20,007 nt of DNA from an uncultured Burkholderiales bacterium (GTDB lineage: Bacteria > Pseudomonadota > Gammaproteobacteria > Burkholderiales > Burkholderiaceae_E): contig CAIXXI010000339.1 of NCBI GenBank assembly GCA_903923345.1, forward strand, positions 1 to 20,007. Reading direction: 5' to 3'. The position numbers were made by a program, and so were the translations under genes. Shown here piece after piece: positions 1 to 6,637 of this stretch. The notes beneath the pieces were generated by a model, which was not told where the DNA came from, did not search any database, and saw nothing but the letters and a program-made list of their open reading frames with translations. Within the stretch, counting starts at the first letter, position 1. Every line of letters starts with the position of its first letter.

Positions 1-602
1 GCAATGCCATCCCATGCAGCACGGCGCGCCAGCGACTGCTGCGACTCCAGCGCGCCGCTGCACTTGACCCGCCGCGAGACCGGCGCGGCCGCTTCGTCAC
101 TCAGCAGCACCAGCTGTGCCTGCTGCACCAGGCTTCGATCCCGCTCGAGAAAATCGGGCGCCAGCCGCTGCGGTGTGGCCAGCGCAGCCGTTCGGTCGTA
201 GACCACACCGACAGTGCCAAAACGCCCGATGAAAGCCGGGGCATCCATCGGCGAGCAGAACCACTGGATGGCGCCCGAAAAGCGATGGGCCAGTCGCCAT
301 GCGGGTTCACGGCCGTCAGCGTGGGCGGGCAACAAGGTCCGATCCAGCAAGGCTGCAACCGACGCCCGCGAGACATCCTCACGCCGGCCGAGCTCGACAG
401 GCAGCAGCGGGACCGCCCGCAGCACATTGCGATGCGGCTCGCTCACCTGCAGCGTGGGCGCATCGATCGCGGCGTACATCGGTGCCTCCAGGTACAGCAC
501 CGGATGGTGACTGGCCAGCCGCGAGAAGAGCTGACGAGGGCGGTCTGAACCCGGCCCCCAGCGCATCGGTGAGTGCGCAAGGATCGGGCGACTGCGAGCC
601 AT
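1..602 (-). CDS. Glycosyltransferase-like protein, 5' part (runs off left edge)
   Basis: An uninterrupted minus-strand frame starts at ATG 602 and stays open to base 1, giving 200 complete codons. The N-terminus reads as a first beta-strand (RPILAHSPMRWG) followed by RPRQLFSRLA at residues 21-30 and VLYLEAP at 35-41. From memory this matches the start of a family of GT-B-like glycosyltransferases, some fused to or encoded near UDP-galactopyranose mutase, which begin with an RPQHLLSRLA-type motif. Further on, VVYD at residues 133-136 and the following stretch ending in a QAQLVLLSDEA segment match the family's 'YD..DEL ... AD.VFTGG' region, but the second acidic position is lost here (YDRTAAL). 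The role would be sugar transfer in surface polysaccharide synthesis, by family only. No clear ribosome binding site precedes 602; ATG 566 is an alternative but would cut the first strand. Divergent from the P450 operon. The C-terminal donor-binding half is outside the window. Confidence 0.6.
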   Translation of the reverse strand, partial: MARSRPILAHSPMRWGPGSDRPRQLFSRLASHHPVLYLEAPMYAAIDAPTLQVSEPHRNVLRAVPLLPVELGRREDVSRASVAALLDRTLLPAHADGREPAWRLAHRFSGAIQWFCSPMDAPAFIGRFGTVGVVYDRTAALATPQRLAPDFLERDRSLVQQAQLVLLSDEAAAPVSRRVKCSGALESQQSLARRAAWDGI

Positions 603-640
603 GCGATGGGCTGGCTGCGCTGGCTGGGTACGACCTAAAA

Positions 641-667
641 GGGCCAGATCAATCGGGCTGGCCCGAT
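641..667. repeat. Two overlapping inverted repeats
   Basis: GGGCCAG at 641-647 is complementary to CTGGCCC at 658-664 (10-nt loop). ATCGGGC at 652-658 is complementary to GCCCGAT at 661-667 (2-nt centre). The two pairings are mutually exclusive because they share bases. On the minus strand the first hairpin is followed by four T residues and lies about 38 nt before the glycosyltransferase start, so it could be a weak attenuator; the second looks more like an operator. Confidence 0.4.
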
Positions 668-875
668 CGGAAACGGGATGAATCGACGGATGCATCATGT
701 TTGGACTCGACAAAGGGGCGGGCGGTGCACGATGCAGCTGGCCCGGTCTGCGCAAGACAGGCAATCGATGTGCCCGTGTGGGCAAAGCGAAGCGGGTCAT
801 CCGGCGATGCGGTTGTCTCGTCGGCACCAGGTGCGTCACAATGGCCGGATGTGCCCTTCGATCAAGGGGCCTCAA

Positions 876-895
876 TTCAACAGAGTTCAACAGAG
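876..895. repeat. Perfect 10-bp direct repeat upstream of CYP153
   Basis: TTCAACAGAG occurs twice back to back, ending 10 bases before the AGGAG ribosome binding site of the P450 gene. It would lie in the 5' untranslated leader or proximal promoter. It may be a regulator half-site pair or a slippage duplication; the sequence alone cannot decide. Confidence 0.6.
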
Positions 896-913
896 CTGAC
901 CCATCAGGAGACG

Positions 914-2176
914 ATGATGAATGCGGTGACGCAAACCGAAGCACGCGAGCTGGCCCATTCGATGCCACTCGATCAGATCGACCTCTCCGATGCAGCGCTC
1001 TATCAGAACGACACCGTCTGGCCGTATCTGGCCCGCCTGCGCCGCGAGGATCCGGTGCATTACCGACAAGGCGGTGTGCACGGCGATTTCTGGTCGATCA
1101 CCCGCTACAAGGACATCGTTGCAGTCGACACCAATCATCAGGTTTTCTCGTCCGACGCTTATCTGGGTGGCATCACGATCTTCCAGGTGCCCAAGGAGCA
1201 GGAGATCCGCCCGAGCTTCATCTCGATGGATCCGCCCAAGCATGATGAACAGCGCAAGGCGGTCAGCCCGATCGTGGCACCGGCCAATCTGGGCCGCCTC
1301 GAGGCGACCATCCGGTCGCGGGCGATTGCCATCATCGAGAGCCTGCCGGTGGGTGAGACCTTCAACTGGGTCGACAAGGTGTCGATCGAGCTCACCACCC
1401 AGATGCTGGCGACGCTGTTCGATTTCCCCTTCGAAGACCGCCGCCTGTTGACCCACTGGTCGGATATCGCCACTGCGATCCCGCCGATCGATCATCCGGA
1501 TGCAGCCGCGATTCGCGCCAACCGGGATGCCGAGTTGATGAAGTGTCTGGGCTACTTCACCCGTCTGTGGAATGAGCGTGTGAATGCCGAGCCGGGCAAC
1601 GACCTGATCTCGATGCTGGCGCATGCACCCGCCACCCGCGACATGAAGCCCCACGAATTCCTGGGCAATCTGATCCTGCTGATCGTGGGCGGCAACGACA
1701 CCACCCGCAATTCACTGAGCGGCGGCATGCTGTTCATGAACCAGTTCCCCGAGCAGTACGAGAAGCTGCGCAACAACCGCGAACTCATCCCGAGTGCGGT
1801 CTCCGAGATCATCCGTTACCAGACACCGCTGGCCCACATGCGCCGCACCGCCCTGGCCGACCATGAGCTCAACGGCAAGCTGATTCGCAAGGGCGACAAG
1901 GTTGCGATGTGGTACATCTCGGGCAATCGCGACGATGAAGTCATCGACAACCCTGATGCATTCATCATCGACCGGCCGCGGGTGCGTCAGCACCTGAGTT
2001 TTGGCTTCGGCATTCATCGCTGCGTGGGCAATCGTCTGGCCGAGATGCAGTTGCAGATCCTGTGGGAAGAGCTGCTCAAGCGGCACCCGAAGGTTGAAGT
2101 CGTTGGCGAACCCACCCGCGTGCCCTCGTGTTTCGTGCACGGCATTTCGGCGCTGCCGGTGCGGATCCCCGGCTGA
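914..2176 (+). CDS. cyp153A: CYP153-family cytochrome P450 (alkane/aliphatic terminal hydroxylase)
   Basis: A soluble 420-residue P450 with no membrane anchor. It contains the CYP153-typical I-helix GGNDTTR at residues 259-265, the ExxR motif at E298-R301 (SEIIRYQTP), and the heme loop FGFGIHRC with the axial cysteine at C370. The stretches LLIVGGNDTTRNS, FNWVDKVSIELTTQMLATL and FGIHRCVGNRLAEMQL closely resemble the CYP153A proteins I know from Marinobacter and Mycobacterium. The family oxidises the terminal carbon of medium-chain alkanes, fatty acids and some terpenes, using NADH-derived electrons delivered by ferredoxin. The reductase and ferredoxin follow at once, completing a three-component system. 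The start is ATG 914 or ATG 917; AGGAG at 906-910 is better spaced for 917. The open frame extends upstream to 299, but that stretch is antisense to the glycosyltransferase and unlike any P450. Exact substrate is not readable from sequence. Confidence 0.95.
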   Translation: MMNAVTQTEARELAHSMPLDQIDLSDAALYQNDTVWPYLARLRREDPVHYRQGGVHGDFWSITRYKDIVAVDTNHQVFSSDAYLGGITIFQVPKEQEIRPSFISMDPPKHDEQRKAVSPIVAPANLGRLEATIRSRAIAIIESLPVGETFNWVDKVSIELTTQMLATLFDFPFEDRRLLTHWSDIATAIPPIDHPDAAAIRANRDAELMKCLGYFTRLWNERVNAEPGNDLISMLAHAPATRDMKPHEFLGNLILLIVGGNDTTRNSLSGGMLFMNQFPEQYEKLRNNRELIPSAVSEIIRYQTPLAHMRRTALADHELNGKLIRKGDKVAMWYISGNRDDEVIDNPDAFIIDRPRVRQHLSFGFGIHRCVGNRLAEMQLQILWEELLKRHPKVEVVGEPTRVPSCFVHGISALPVRIPG

Positions 2177-2213
2177 TGCGACGCTGCTTGAACGGGCCGC
2201 AGGGGGTGCGCTC

Positions 2214-3455
2214 ATGAGCGCCGGCGTGATCATCGTCGGCGCAGGCCACGCGGGCGGCGCCATGGCCGCCGCGCTGCGTCAAAACGGCTATGCCGATCCC
2301 ATCACCGTGATCGGTGCAGAGCCGGTGGCGCCCTATCAGCGTCCGCCCTTGTCCAAAGCCTGGCTCAAGGGCGAGGCGCAGCAGGCCGATCTGCTACTGC
2401 GCCCCGACAGCTTCTATGCTGAAAAATCGATCGGATTGCGCACCAGCACCCATGTGGCCGCCATCGACCGCGCAGCCCGCACCGTGCGGCTGGCCGATGG
2501 CGAGGCACTGCCCTACGACCATCTGGTGATCGCCACCGGCTCCCGGCTGCGCAAACTCGATGTGCCGGGCATCGCCACACCGGGCGTGCTGGAGCTGCGC
2601 ACCCTGGCCGATGCCGAACGGATTCGCAGTGCGATTCGTCAGGGCGTTCGCATGGCGATCGTTGGTGGCGGGTACGTCGGGCTGGAGGTGGCCGCGTCGG
2701 CTCGCTCGCTGGGTGCCGAGGTGGTGGTCATCGAACGCGAGCAGCGGCTGCTGGCGCGGGTCGCCAGCCCTGAGTTGTCGGCTTTTTTTGAGCGCCGCCA
2801 TCGCGAGCAGGGCGTGTCGATCGAACTGGGTGCGAGCGTCAGTGGCTTCGAGGCCCGTGATGGTCAGGTCAGTGCGGTCCGCCTGGCCGATGGCCGCAGC
2901 CTGCCCTGTGAGGTCGCGGTGGTGGGCATTGGTGCCCAGGCCCAGGATGAGCTCGCCGTGCAGGCGGGCTTGAGCTGTCGTGACGGGATCGTGGTTGATG
3001 AACTCTGCCGCACCAGTGATCCCCTGATCCATGCGATCGGCGATTGCACGCAGCGGCCCTTGCCGCGCTATGGCGCCAGCATGCGGCTCGAGAGCGTGCC
3101 CAATGCGCTGGAGCAGGCCCGTCAGGCCGCAGCCGATCTGTGCGGCAAGCCGGCCGTGAAATCGGATGTGCCCTGGTTCTGGTCGGATCAGTACGATGTG
3201 CGCCTGCAGATTGTTGGTCTGCCCCGCGATGTGGCGTCCAAGGTGGTTCGGGGTGACCCGTCTGTCGGCAAGTTCTGTGTGTTCCACCTGGACGCTGAAG
3301 GGTGCTTGCAGGCGCTCGAGGCGGTGAACTCGCCGGGTGAGTTTGCGGCAGCCCGGCAATGGGTGGGCGCACGGCAGATCATCGATGCCACCCGCGCCGC
3401 AGACACCGGCCTCACACCGAAGCAGATCATTGCGGCGCCGGACCAGCCGACCTGA
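2214..3455 (+). CDS. NAD(P)H-dependent ferredoxin reductase of the P450 system
   Basis: A 413-residue FAD protein of the rhodocoxin/putidaredoxin reductase type. It moves electrons from NADH to the 2Fe-2S ferredoxin encoded next. The FAD-binding dinucleotide fold is at the N-terminus (VGAGHAGG, residues 8-15), the NADH-binding fold at residues 151-156 (GGGYVG) followed by an acidic strand end (VVIERE), and the second FAD contact at GDC, residues 276-278. The C-terminal domain opens with PWFWSDQYD at 320-328, the usual signature of this family. The start is ATG 2214, preceded by AGGGGG at 2201-2206 with a 7-nt spacer; the longer open frame beginning at 2001 overlaps the P450 and is not used. 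It lies 37 bp after the P450 stop, so co-transcription is expected. Confidence 0.95.
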   Translation: MSAGVIIVGAGHAGGAMAAALRQNGYADPITVIGAEPVAPYQRPPLSKAWLKGEAQQADLLLRPDSFYAEKSIGLRTSTHVAAIDRAARTVRLADGEALPYDHLVIATGSRLRKLDVPGIATPGVLELRTLADAERIRSAIRQGVRMAIVGGGYVGLEVAASARSLGAEVVVIEREQRLLARVASPELSAFFERRHREQGVSIELGASVSGFEARDGQVSAVRLADGRSLPCEVAVVGIGAQAQDELAVQAGLSCRDGIVVDELCRTSDPLIHAIGDCTQRPLPRYGASMRLESVPNALEQARQAAADLCGKPAVKSDVPWFWSDQYDVRLQIVGLPRDVASKVVRGDPSVGKFCVFHLDAEGCLQALEAVNSPGEFAAARQWVGARQIIDATRAADTGLTPKQIIAAPDQPT

Positions 3456-3496
3456 CCCCGACCCGACTCGAATCTCAAACCATCCGGAGACCGGAC

Positions 3497-3817
3497 ATGC
3501 CCAAAGTCACCTTCATTGAACACACTGGAACCCGCCATGAGGTGGATGCCACCTCCGGGCTGTCGCTGATGCGCGCTGCGGTCGACAACAATGTGCCGGG
3601 TATCGATGCCGATTGCGGCGGTGAATGCGCCTGCGCCACCTGCCATGTCTATGTTGAAGGCGATTGGCTGGCCAAAACCGGTGAGCAGTCCGACATGGAG
3701 AAAAGCATGCTCGGTTTTGCGGCGGTCACTCAGCCCAACTCGCGGCTGTCTTGCCAGATCAAGGTCAGCCCGGCGCTCGAAGGCCTGGTGGTCTCGCTGC
3801 CTGAGGGACAGCACTGA
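3497..3817 (+). CDS. 2Fe-2S ferredoxin of the P450 system
   Basis: A 106-residue adrenodoxin/putidaredoxin-type ferredoxin that carries electrons from the upstream reductase to the P450. The cluster ligands are C40, C46, C49 and C86, in the C-x5-C-x2-C-x36-C spacing of this class; an extra cysteine at C44 sits in the cluster loop. The conserved MRAAVDN and SRLSCQI segments are present. The start ATG 3497 has GGAGA at 3486-3490 with a 6-nt spacer; longer in-frame starts lie inside the reductase gene. The last five codons and the stop lie in the first two units of a 13-bp tandem repeat, so the 3' end of this gene is the seed or edge of that repeat. Confidence 0.95.
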   Translation: MPKVTFIEHTGTRHEVDATSGLSLMRAAVDNNVPGIDADCGGECACATCHVYVEGDWLAKTGEQSDMEKSMLGFAAVTQPNSRLSCQIKVSPALEGLVVSLPEGQH

Positions 3818-3887
3818 GGGACAGCATTGAGGGACAGCATTGAGGGACAGCATTGGATTGCAGCACTGAATTGCAACACTGAGGGTC
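3802..3887. repeat. 13-bp tandem repeat at the 3' end of the ferredoxin gene
   Basis: Units start at 3802, 3815, 3828, 3841, 3854 and 3867, with a partial unit at 3880. The first four are TGAGGGACAGCA followed by C or T and are otherwise identical; units 5 and 6 have diverged (TGGATTGCAGCAC, TGAATTGCAACAC). The ferredoxin stop codon is the TGA of unit 2. Because 13 is not a multiple of 3, the TGAs of units 2, 3 and 4 fall in all three forward frames. The repeat is followed by a 6-bp inverted repeat, GGTCGG at 3884-3889 with CCGACC at 3900-3905. Confidence 0.9.
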
Positions 3888-3939
3888 GGCCGACAGCGCC
3901 CGACCGATTGATTAAAAACCATCACAGGAGACTCGCAAC

Positions 3940-5022
3940 ATGAAGGCAGCCGTCTTTCACGCACCCAATCAGCCCCTGACCATCGAGGATGTCGAGATCG
4001 ACAATCCGGGTCCGCGCGAAGTCCTGATTCGCACTTCGGTGGCCGGTCTGTGCCACAGCGACCTGCACTTCATCGAAGGCAAGTACCCGACGCCGGTGCC
4101 GATCGTGCTGGGCCATGAATCGGCCGGTATCGTCGAGAAGGTCGGCAGCGACGTGTCCTATCTCAAGCCGGGCGATCATGTGATCACCTGCCTGTCGGTG
4201 TTCTGCGGGCATTGCGAGTACTGCCTGACCGGTCACATGTCGATCTGCCAGACGCCCGAAGTCAAGATGCTGCCAGGCAAGGCCAAGCGGCTGCGCTGGA
4301 AGGGCGAGCACCTGAACCAGTTCACCAACCTGTCGTCGTTCGCCGAACAGATGCTGGTGCACGAGCATGCGGTCGTGAAGATCACGCCCGACATGCCGAT
4401 GGACCTGGCCGCCCTCATTGGCTGCGGCGTGATCACCGGCTATGGGGCTGCGGTGCACACCGCCAAGGTCGAACCCGGCTCGGTGGTCGCGGTGGTCGGC
4501 TGCGGCGGCATCGGACTGGCTGCGGTCAATGGCGCCCGGATTGCCGGCGCCAGCCGGATCATCGCGGTCGACAAGGACCCTGCCAAGCTCGAGTTGGCCA
4601 AGACCTTTGGTGCCACCGACGGCGTGCTGGCCAGCGAGACCACCGCCAAGGAAATCATCGAACTCACCGGTGGCGGCGTGCATTACTCGTTCGAGTGCAT
4701 CGGTCTGAAGCAGACCACCGAGATGTGCTTTGCGATGCTGCGTCCCGGTGGCACCGCGACCATCATCGGCATGATTCCGGTGGGCACCAAGATTGAACTG
4801 CATGGCCCTGACTTTCTGCGCGAGCGCCGTATCCAGGGTTCGATGATGGGTTCGAACCGCTTCCGTATCGACATGCCGCGCCTCATCGAGTTCTATCAGC
4901 AAGGCCGACTGCCGCTGCAGCATCTGGTGTCCGGTCGCCTCAAGCTCGATCAGATCAACGAGGGCTTTGCAGCGCTGGCCAAGGGCGGTGTGGCCCGCAA
5001 TGTGATCGTCTTCGACACATGA
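3940..5022 (+). CDS. Zinc-dependent medium-chain alcohol dehydrogenase
   Basis: A 360-residue medium-chain dehydrogenase related to class III alcohol dehydrogenases. Catalytic zinc ligands are expected at C38, H59 and C162 (GHE at 58-60, GCGVITGYGA). The structural zinc site is complete with C89, C92, C95 and C103. The nucleotide fold GCGGIG is at residues 187-192, and D211 at the end of the next strand points to NAD rather than NADP. In this operon the obvious job is to oxidise the primary alcohol made by the CYP153 hydroxylase to the aldehyde; that is inference from context. The start ATG 3940 follows AGGAG at 3926-3930 with a 9-nt spacer. It is separated from the ferredoxin gene by 122 bp containing the 13-bp repeat. 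The stop overlaps the ATPase start by ATGA. Confidence 0.93.
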   Translation: MKAAVFHAPNQPLTIEDVEIDNPGPREVLIRTSVAGLCHSDLHFIEGKYPTPVPIVLGHESAGIVEKVGSDVSYLKPGDHVITCLSVFCGHCEYCLTGHMSICQTPEVKMLPGKAKRLRWKGEHLNQFTNLSSFAEQMLVHEHAVVKITPDMPMDLAALIGCGVITGYGAAVHTAKVEPGSVVAVVGCGGIGLAAVNGARIAGASRIIAVDKDPAKLELAKTFGATDGVLASETTAKEIIELTGGGVHYSFECIGLKQTTEMCFAMLRPGGTATIIGMIPVGTKIELHGPDFLRERRIQGSMMGSNRFRIDMPRLIEFYQQGRLPLQHLVSGRLKLDQINEGFAALAKGGVARNVIVFDT

Positions 5023-5822
5023 GTGCAGTTCGCATTGCGAACCTGACCGTGCGCTTCGGCGCCGACGTGCTGGCGGTCGATGACTTCTCGCTCGACATCG
5101 CACAGGGCGAGTTCGTGTCGATCGTCGGCCCCTCGGGCTGCGGCAAGACGACGGTGCTCAATCTGCTCACCGGCCTTTTGCCGCTCGAGCGAGGCGACAT
5201 CTCGATCCTTGGAAAGCGGCCGTTCGTGGGCAACCCGGACGTCGCCTACATGCTGGCGCGTGACAGCCTCATGCCCTGGCGCACGACCCTGGGCAATGCC
5301 AGTTATGGCGCCGAAGTGCGCGGCGTGGGCAAGGCCGAGCGCGAGGCGCATGCGATGGAGCTGCTGCGTCGGGTCGGTCTGGCCGGCTTTGAACACCGCT
5401 ATCCCAAGGCGCTATCACACGGCATGCGTCAGCGCTGCGCCCTCGCGCGAACCTTCACGCTCGACTCTCCGGTCATGCTGATGGACGAGCCGTTCGGTGC
5501 TCTGGACGCGCAGACCAAGCTGCAACTCGAGGACCTGCTGCTCGAACTGTGGCGCGAGGAAAAGCGCACGGTGGTGTTCATCACGCACGACCTCGCCGAG
5601 GCGGTGGCGCTGTCCGATCGGGTCATCGTCATGAGTGCACGCCCCGGGCGGATCGTGGCGGACATTCCGATCGGTCTGCAGCGGCCCCGTTCAGTCAAGG
5701 CCCTGCAAAAAGACCCCGAGTTTCATCGCATCTATGCCCAGGTCTGGAGTGAGCTCGAGCGCGGCATTGCGGTCTCGGGTGGTGCTGCGTCTTCGGTGAA
5801 TTCTCAGGCGGTGTCTGCATGA
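5019..5822 (+). CDS. ABC transporter ATPase, nitrate/sulfonate/taurine (SsuB/TauB) type
   Basis: A 267-residue ATPase for an inner-membrane importer. Walker A GPSGCGKT is at residues 37-44, Walker B and the catalytic glutamate in LMDEP at 154-158, the D-loop at 160-163, and the switch histidine at H190 (ITHD). Two family positions differ: the ABC signature is LSHGMRQR at 132-139 rather than LSGGMRQR, and the Q-loop region reads MLARDSLMPW at 78-87, where the usual glutamine is alanine. Both may be subfamily traits. The start overlaps the dehydrogenase stop (ATGA, 5019-5022), implying translational coupling, and its own stop overlaps the permease start in the same way. The substrate is unknown; the operon suggests something linked to aliphatic oxidation, but the family also moves sulfonates, nitrate, and thiamine or riboflavin precursors. 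Confidence 0.93.
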   Translation: MSAVRIANLTVRFGADVLAVDDFSLDIAQGEFVSIVGPSGCGKTTVLNLLTGLLPLERGDISILGKRPFVGNPDVAYMLARDSLMPWRTTLGNASYGAEVRGVGKAEREAHAMELLRRVGLAGFEHRYPKALSHGMRQRCALARTFTLDSPVMLMDEPFGALDAQTKLQLEDLLLELWREEKRTVVFITHDLAEAVALSDRVIVMSARPGRIVADIPIGLQRPRSVKALQKDPEFHRIYAQVWSELERGIAVSGGAASSVNSQAVSA

Positions 5823-6631
5823 GCACTCAGGTCAAGCCTTTGCTCGCTGCTTCGGCGAGCACCGCTCAATCCGCTGCAGGCACGTCATCGCGCAATCTGC
5901 TCGGGCATGCGGCGTTCATCCTGGCTTTCATCGGTCTGTGGGAATTCTCATCCCGCCAGGAGTGGCTCAATCCAACCTTCTTCGGTCGGCCTTCCGGTAT
6001 CGCGCAGTATCTGTGGAATGGTCTGGTCGTCGATCGAAAACTCTGGCTGGAGCTGGGCTACACGGTGGCCGGCACCTTGCTCTCCTTCGTGCTGGGCAGC
6101 GTGCTGGCGATTGCGGTCGGGCTGCTGTTTGCAATGTTCCCCAAGTTCGAGAAGGCGGCCGAGCCCTACCTGACCGTGCTCAATGCCATGCCGAGGCTGG
6201 CGCTTGCGCCGCTCTTTTTGCTGTGGTTTGGCCTGGGCATTGGCTCGAAGGTGGCGGTTGGAACCAGCCTGTCGTTTTTTATCGTGCTGGCCAACACCAT
6301 CGCCGGCATTCGCGGTGTTTCGGCCGATCACATCACGCTGTCACGCAGCCTGGGTGCAACACCCTCGCAGCTCTTTTTCAAGGTGACGCTGCCCTCAGCC
6401 GTGCCGGTGATTGCATCCGGGCTTCGCCTCGGACTGATCTACTCGATGCTGGGTGTCATCGGCTCGGAGATCATTGCTGCTGAACATGGCCTGGGGCAGG
6501 TGCTGTCCTATCTGCAGTCCACCTTCAACATGAACGGCGTGATGGGGGTCACCTTGTTGCTGGCCTTTATGGGCCTGCTGGTGACGGCCGGCATGTCGCG
6601 CCTGGAGCGTTCGCTGCTGAAGTGGCAGTAG
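5819..6631 (+). CDS. ABC transporter permease, SsuC/TauC type
   Basis: A 270-residue inner-membrane permease with about six hydrophobic segments. The ATPase-docking (EAA) loop is visible as LSRSLGATPSQLFFKVTLPS, followed by VIASGLRLGL, as in the binding-protein-dependent permeases of the nitrate/sulfonate/taurine family. The N-terminus has roughly 25 polar, Ser/Ala-rich residues before the first membrane segment (LLGHAAFILAFIGLW). It partners the preceding ATPase, whose stop overlaps this ATG at 5819-5822. No periplasmic binding protein gene follows: the next gene is convergent and only 6 bp away, so the importer as encoded here is incomplete and must use a binding protein from another locus, or none. 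TAG stop at 6629-6631. Confidence 0.92.
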   Translation: MSTQVKPLLAASASTAQSAAGTSSRNLLGHAAFILAFIGLWEFSSRQEWLNPTFFGRPSGIAQYLWNGLVVDRKLWLELGYTVAGTLLSFVLGSVLAIAVGLLFAMFPKFEKAAEPYLTVLNAMPRLALAPLFLLWFGLGIGSKVAVGTSLSFFIVLANTIAGIRGVSADHITLSRSLGATPSQLFFKVTLPSAVPVIASGLRLGLIYSMLGVIGSEIIAAEHGLGQVLSYLQSTFNMNGVMGVTLLLAFMGLLVTAGMSRLERSLLKWQ

Positions 6632-6637
6632 CCGGCC

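Larger units (their letters stand above)
603..913. other. Divergent intergenic region between glycosyltransferase and CYP153 operon
   Basis: This 311-bp gap must hold the promoters of two divergent units. A plus-strand frame is open across it, continuing into the P450, but its predicted peptide has no family resemblance. Repeats seen: overlapping inverted repeats at 641-667, a 5-bp hairpin TGCCC/GGGCA at 771-784, a perfect palindrome GCACC-A-GGTGC at 824-834, and a 10-bp direct repeat at 876-895. No convincing -35/-10 pair or sigma-54 site was found. An AGGAG at 906-910 is the P450 ribosome binding site. Confidence 0.6.

Noticed and set aside
821..834. Possible sigma-54 promoter (GGCAC..GGTGC) before the CYP153 operon
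   Set aside because: The GG and GC doublets are 8 nt apart instead of the required 10, and the TTGC part of the -12 element is absent. The match comes from the palindrome.
299..913. N-terminal extension of the P450 by about 205 residues through an open plus-strand frame
   Set aside because: The extension is antisense to the glycosyltransferase for half its length, has shadow-frame composition (Arg/Ala/Pro-rich), and the AGGAG ribosome binding site and typical CYP153 start lie at 906-917.
887..1654. Minus-strand open frame of 255 codons opposite the P450 gene
   Set aside because: Antisense shadow of the CYP153 gene with no motif or ribosome binding site.
2394..3359. Long minus-strand open frame (321 codons) opposite the ferredoxin reductase gene
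   Set aside because: It is fully antisense to a gene with clear FAD/NAD motifs, and its peptide is His/Arg/Gln-rich with no family resemblance; such frames are common in GC-rich DNA.
3884..3905. Terminator between ferredoxin and alcohol dehydrogenase genes
   Set aside because: The 6-bp GGTCGG/CCGACC inverted repeat is followed by GATTGATTAAAAACC with no T-run, so it does not meet terminator criteria; at most it is a weak RNA stem.
3922..5103. Long minus-strand open frame (393 codons) opposite the alcohol dehydrogenase gene
   Set aside because: It is the mirror frame of a well-supported zinc dehydrogenase and shows no recognisable domain.
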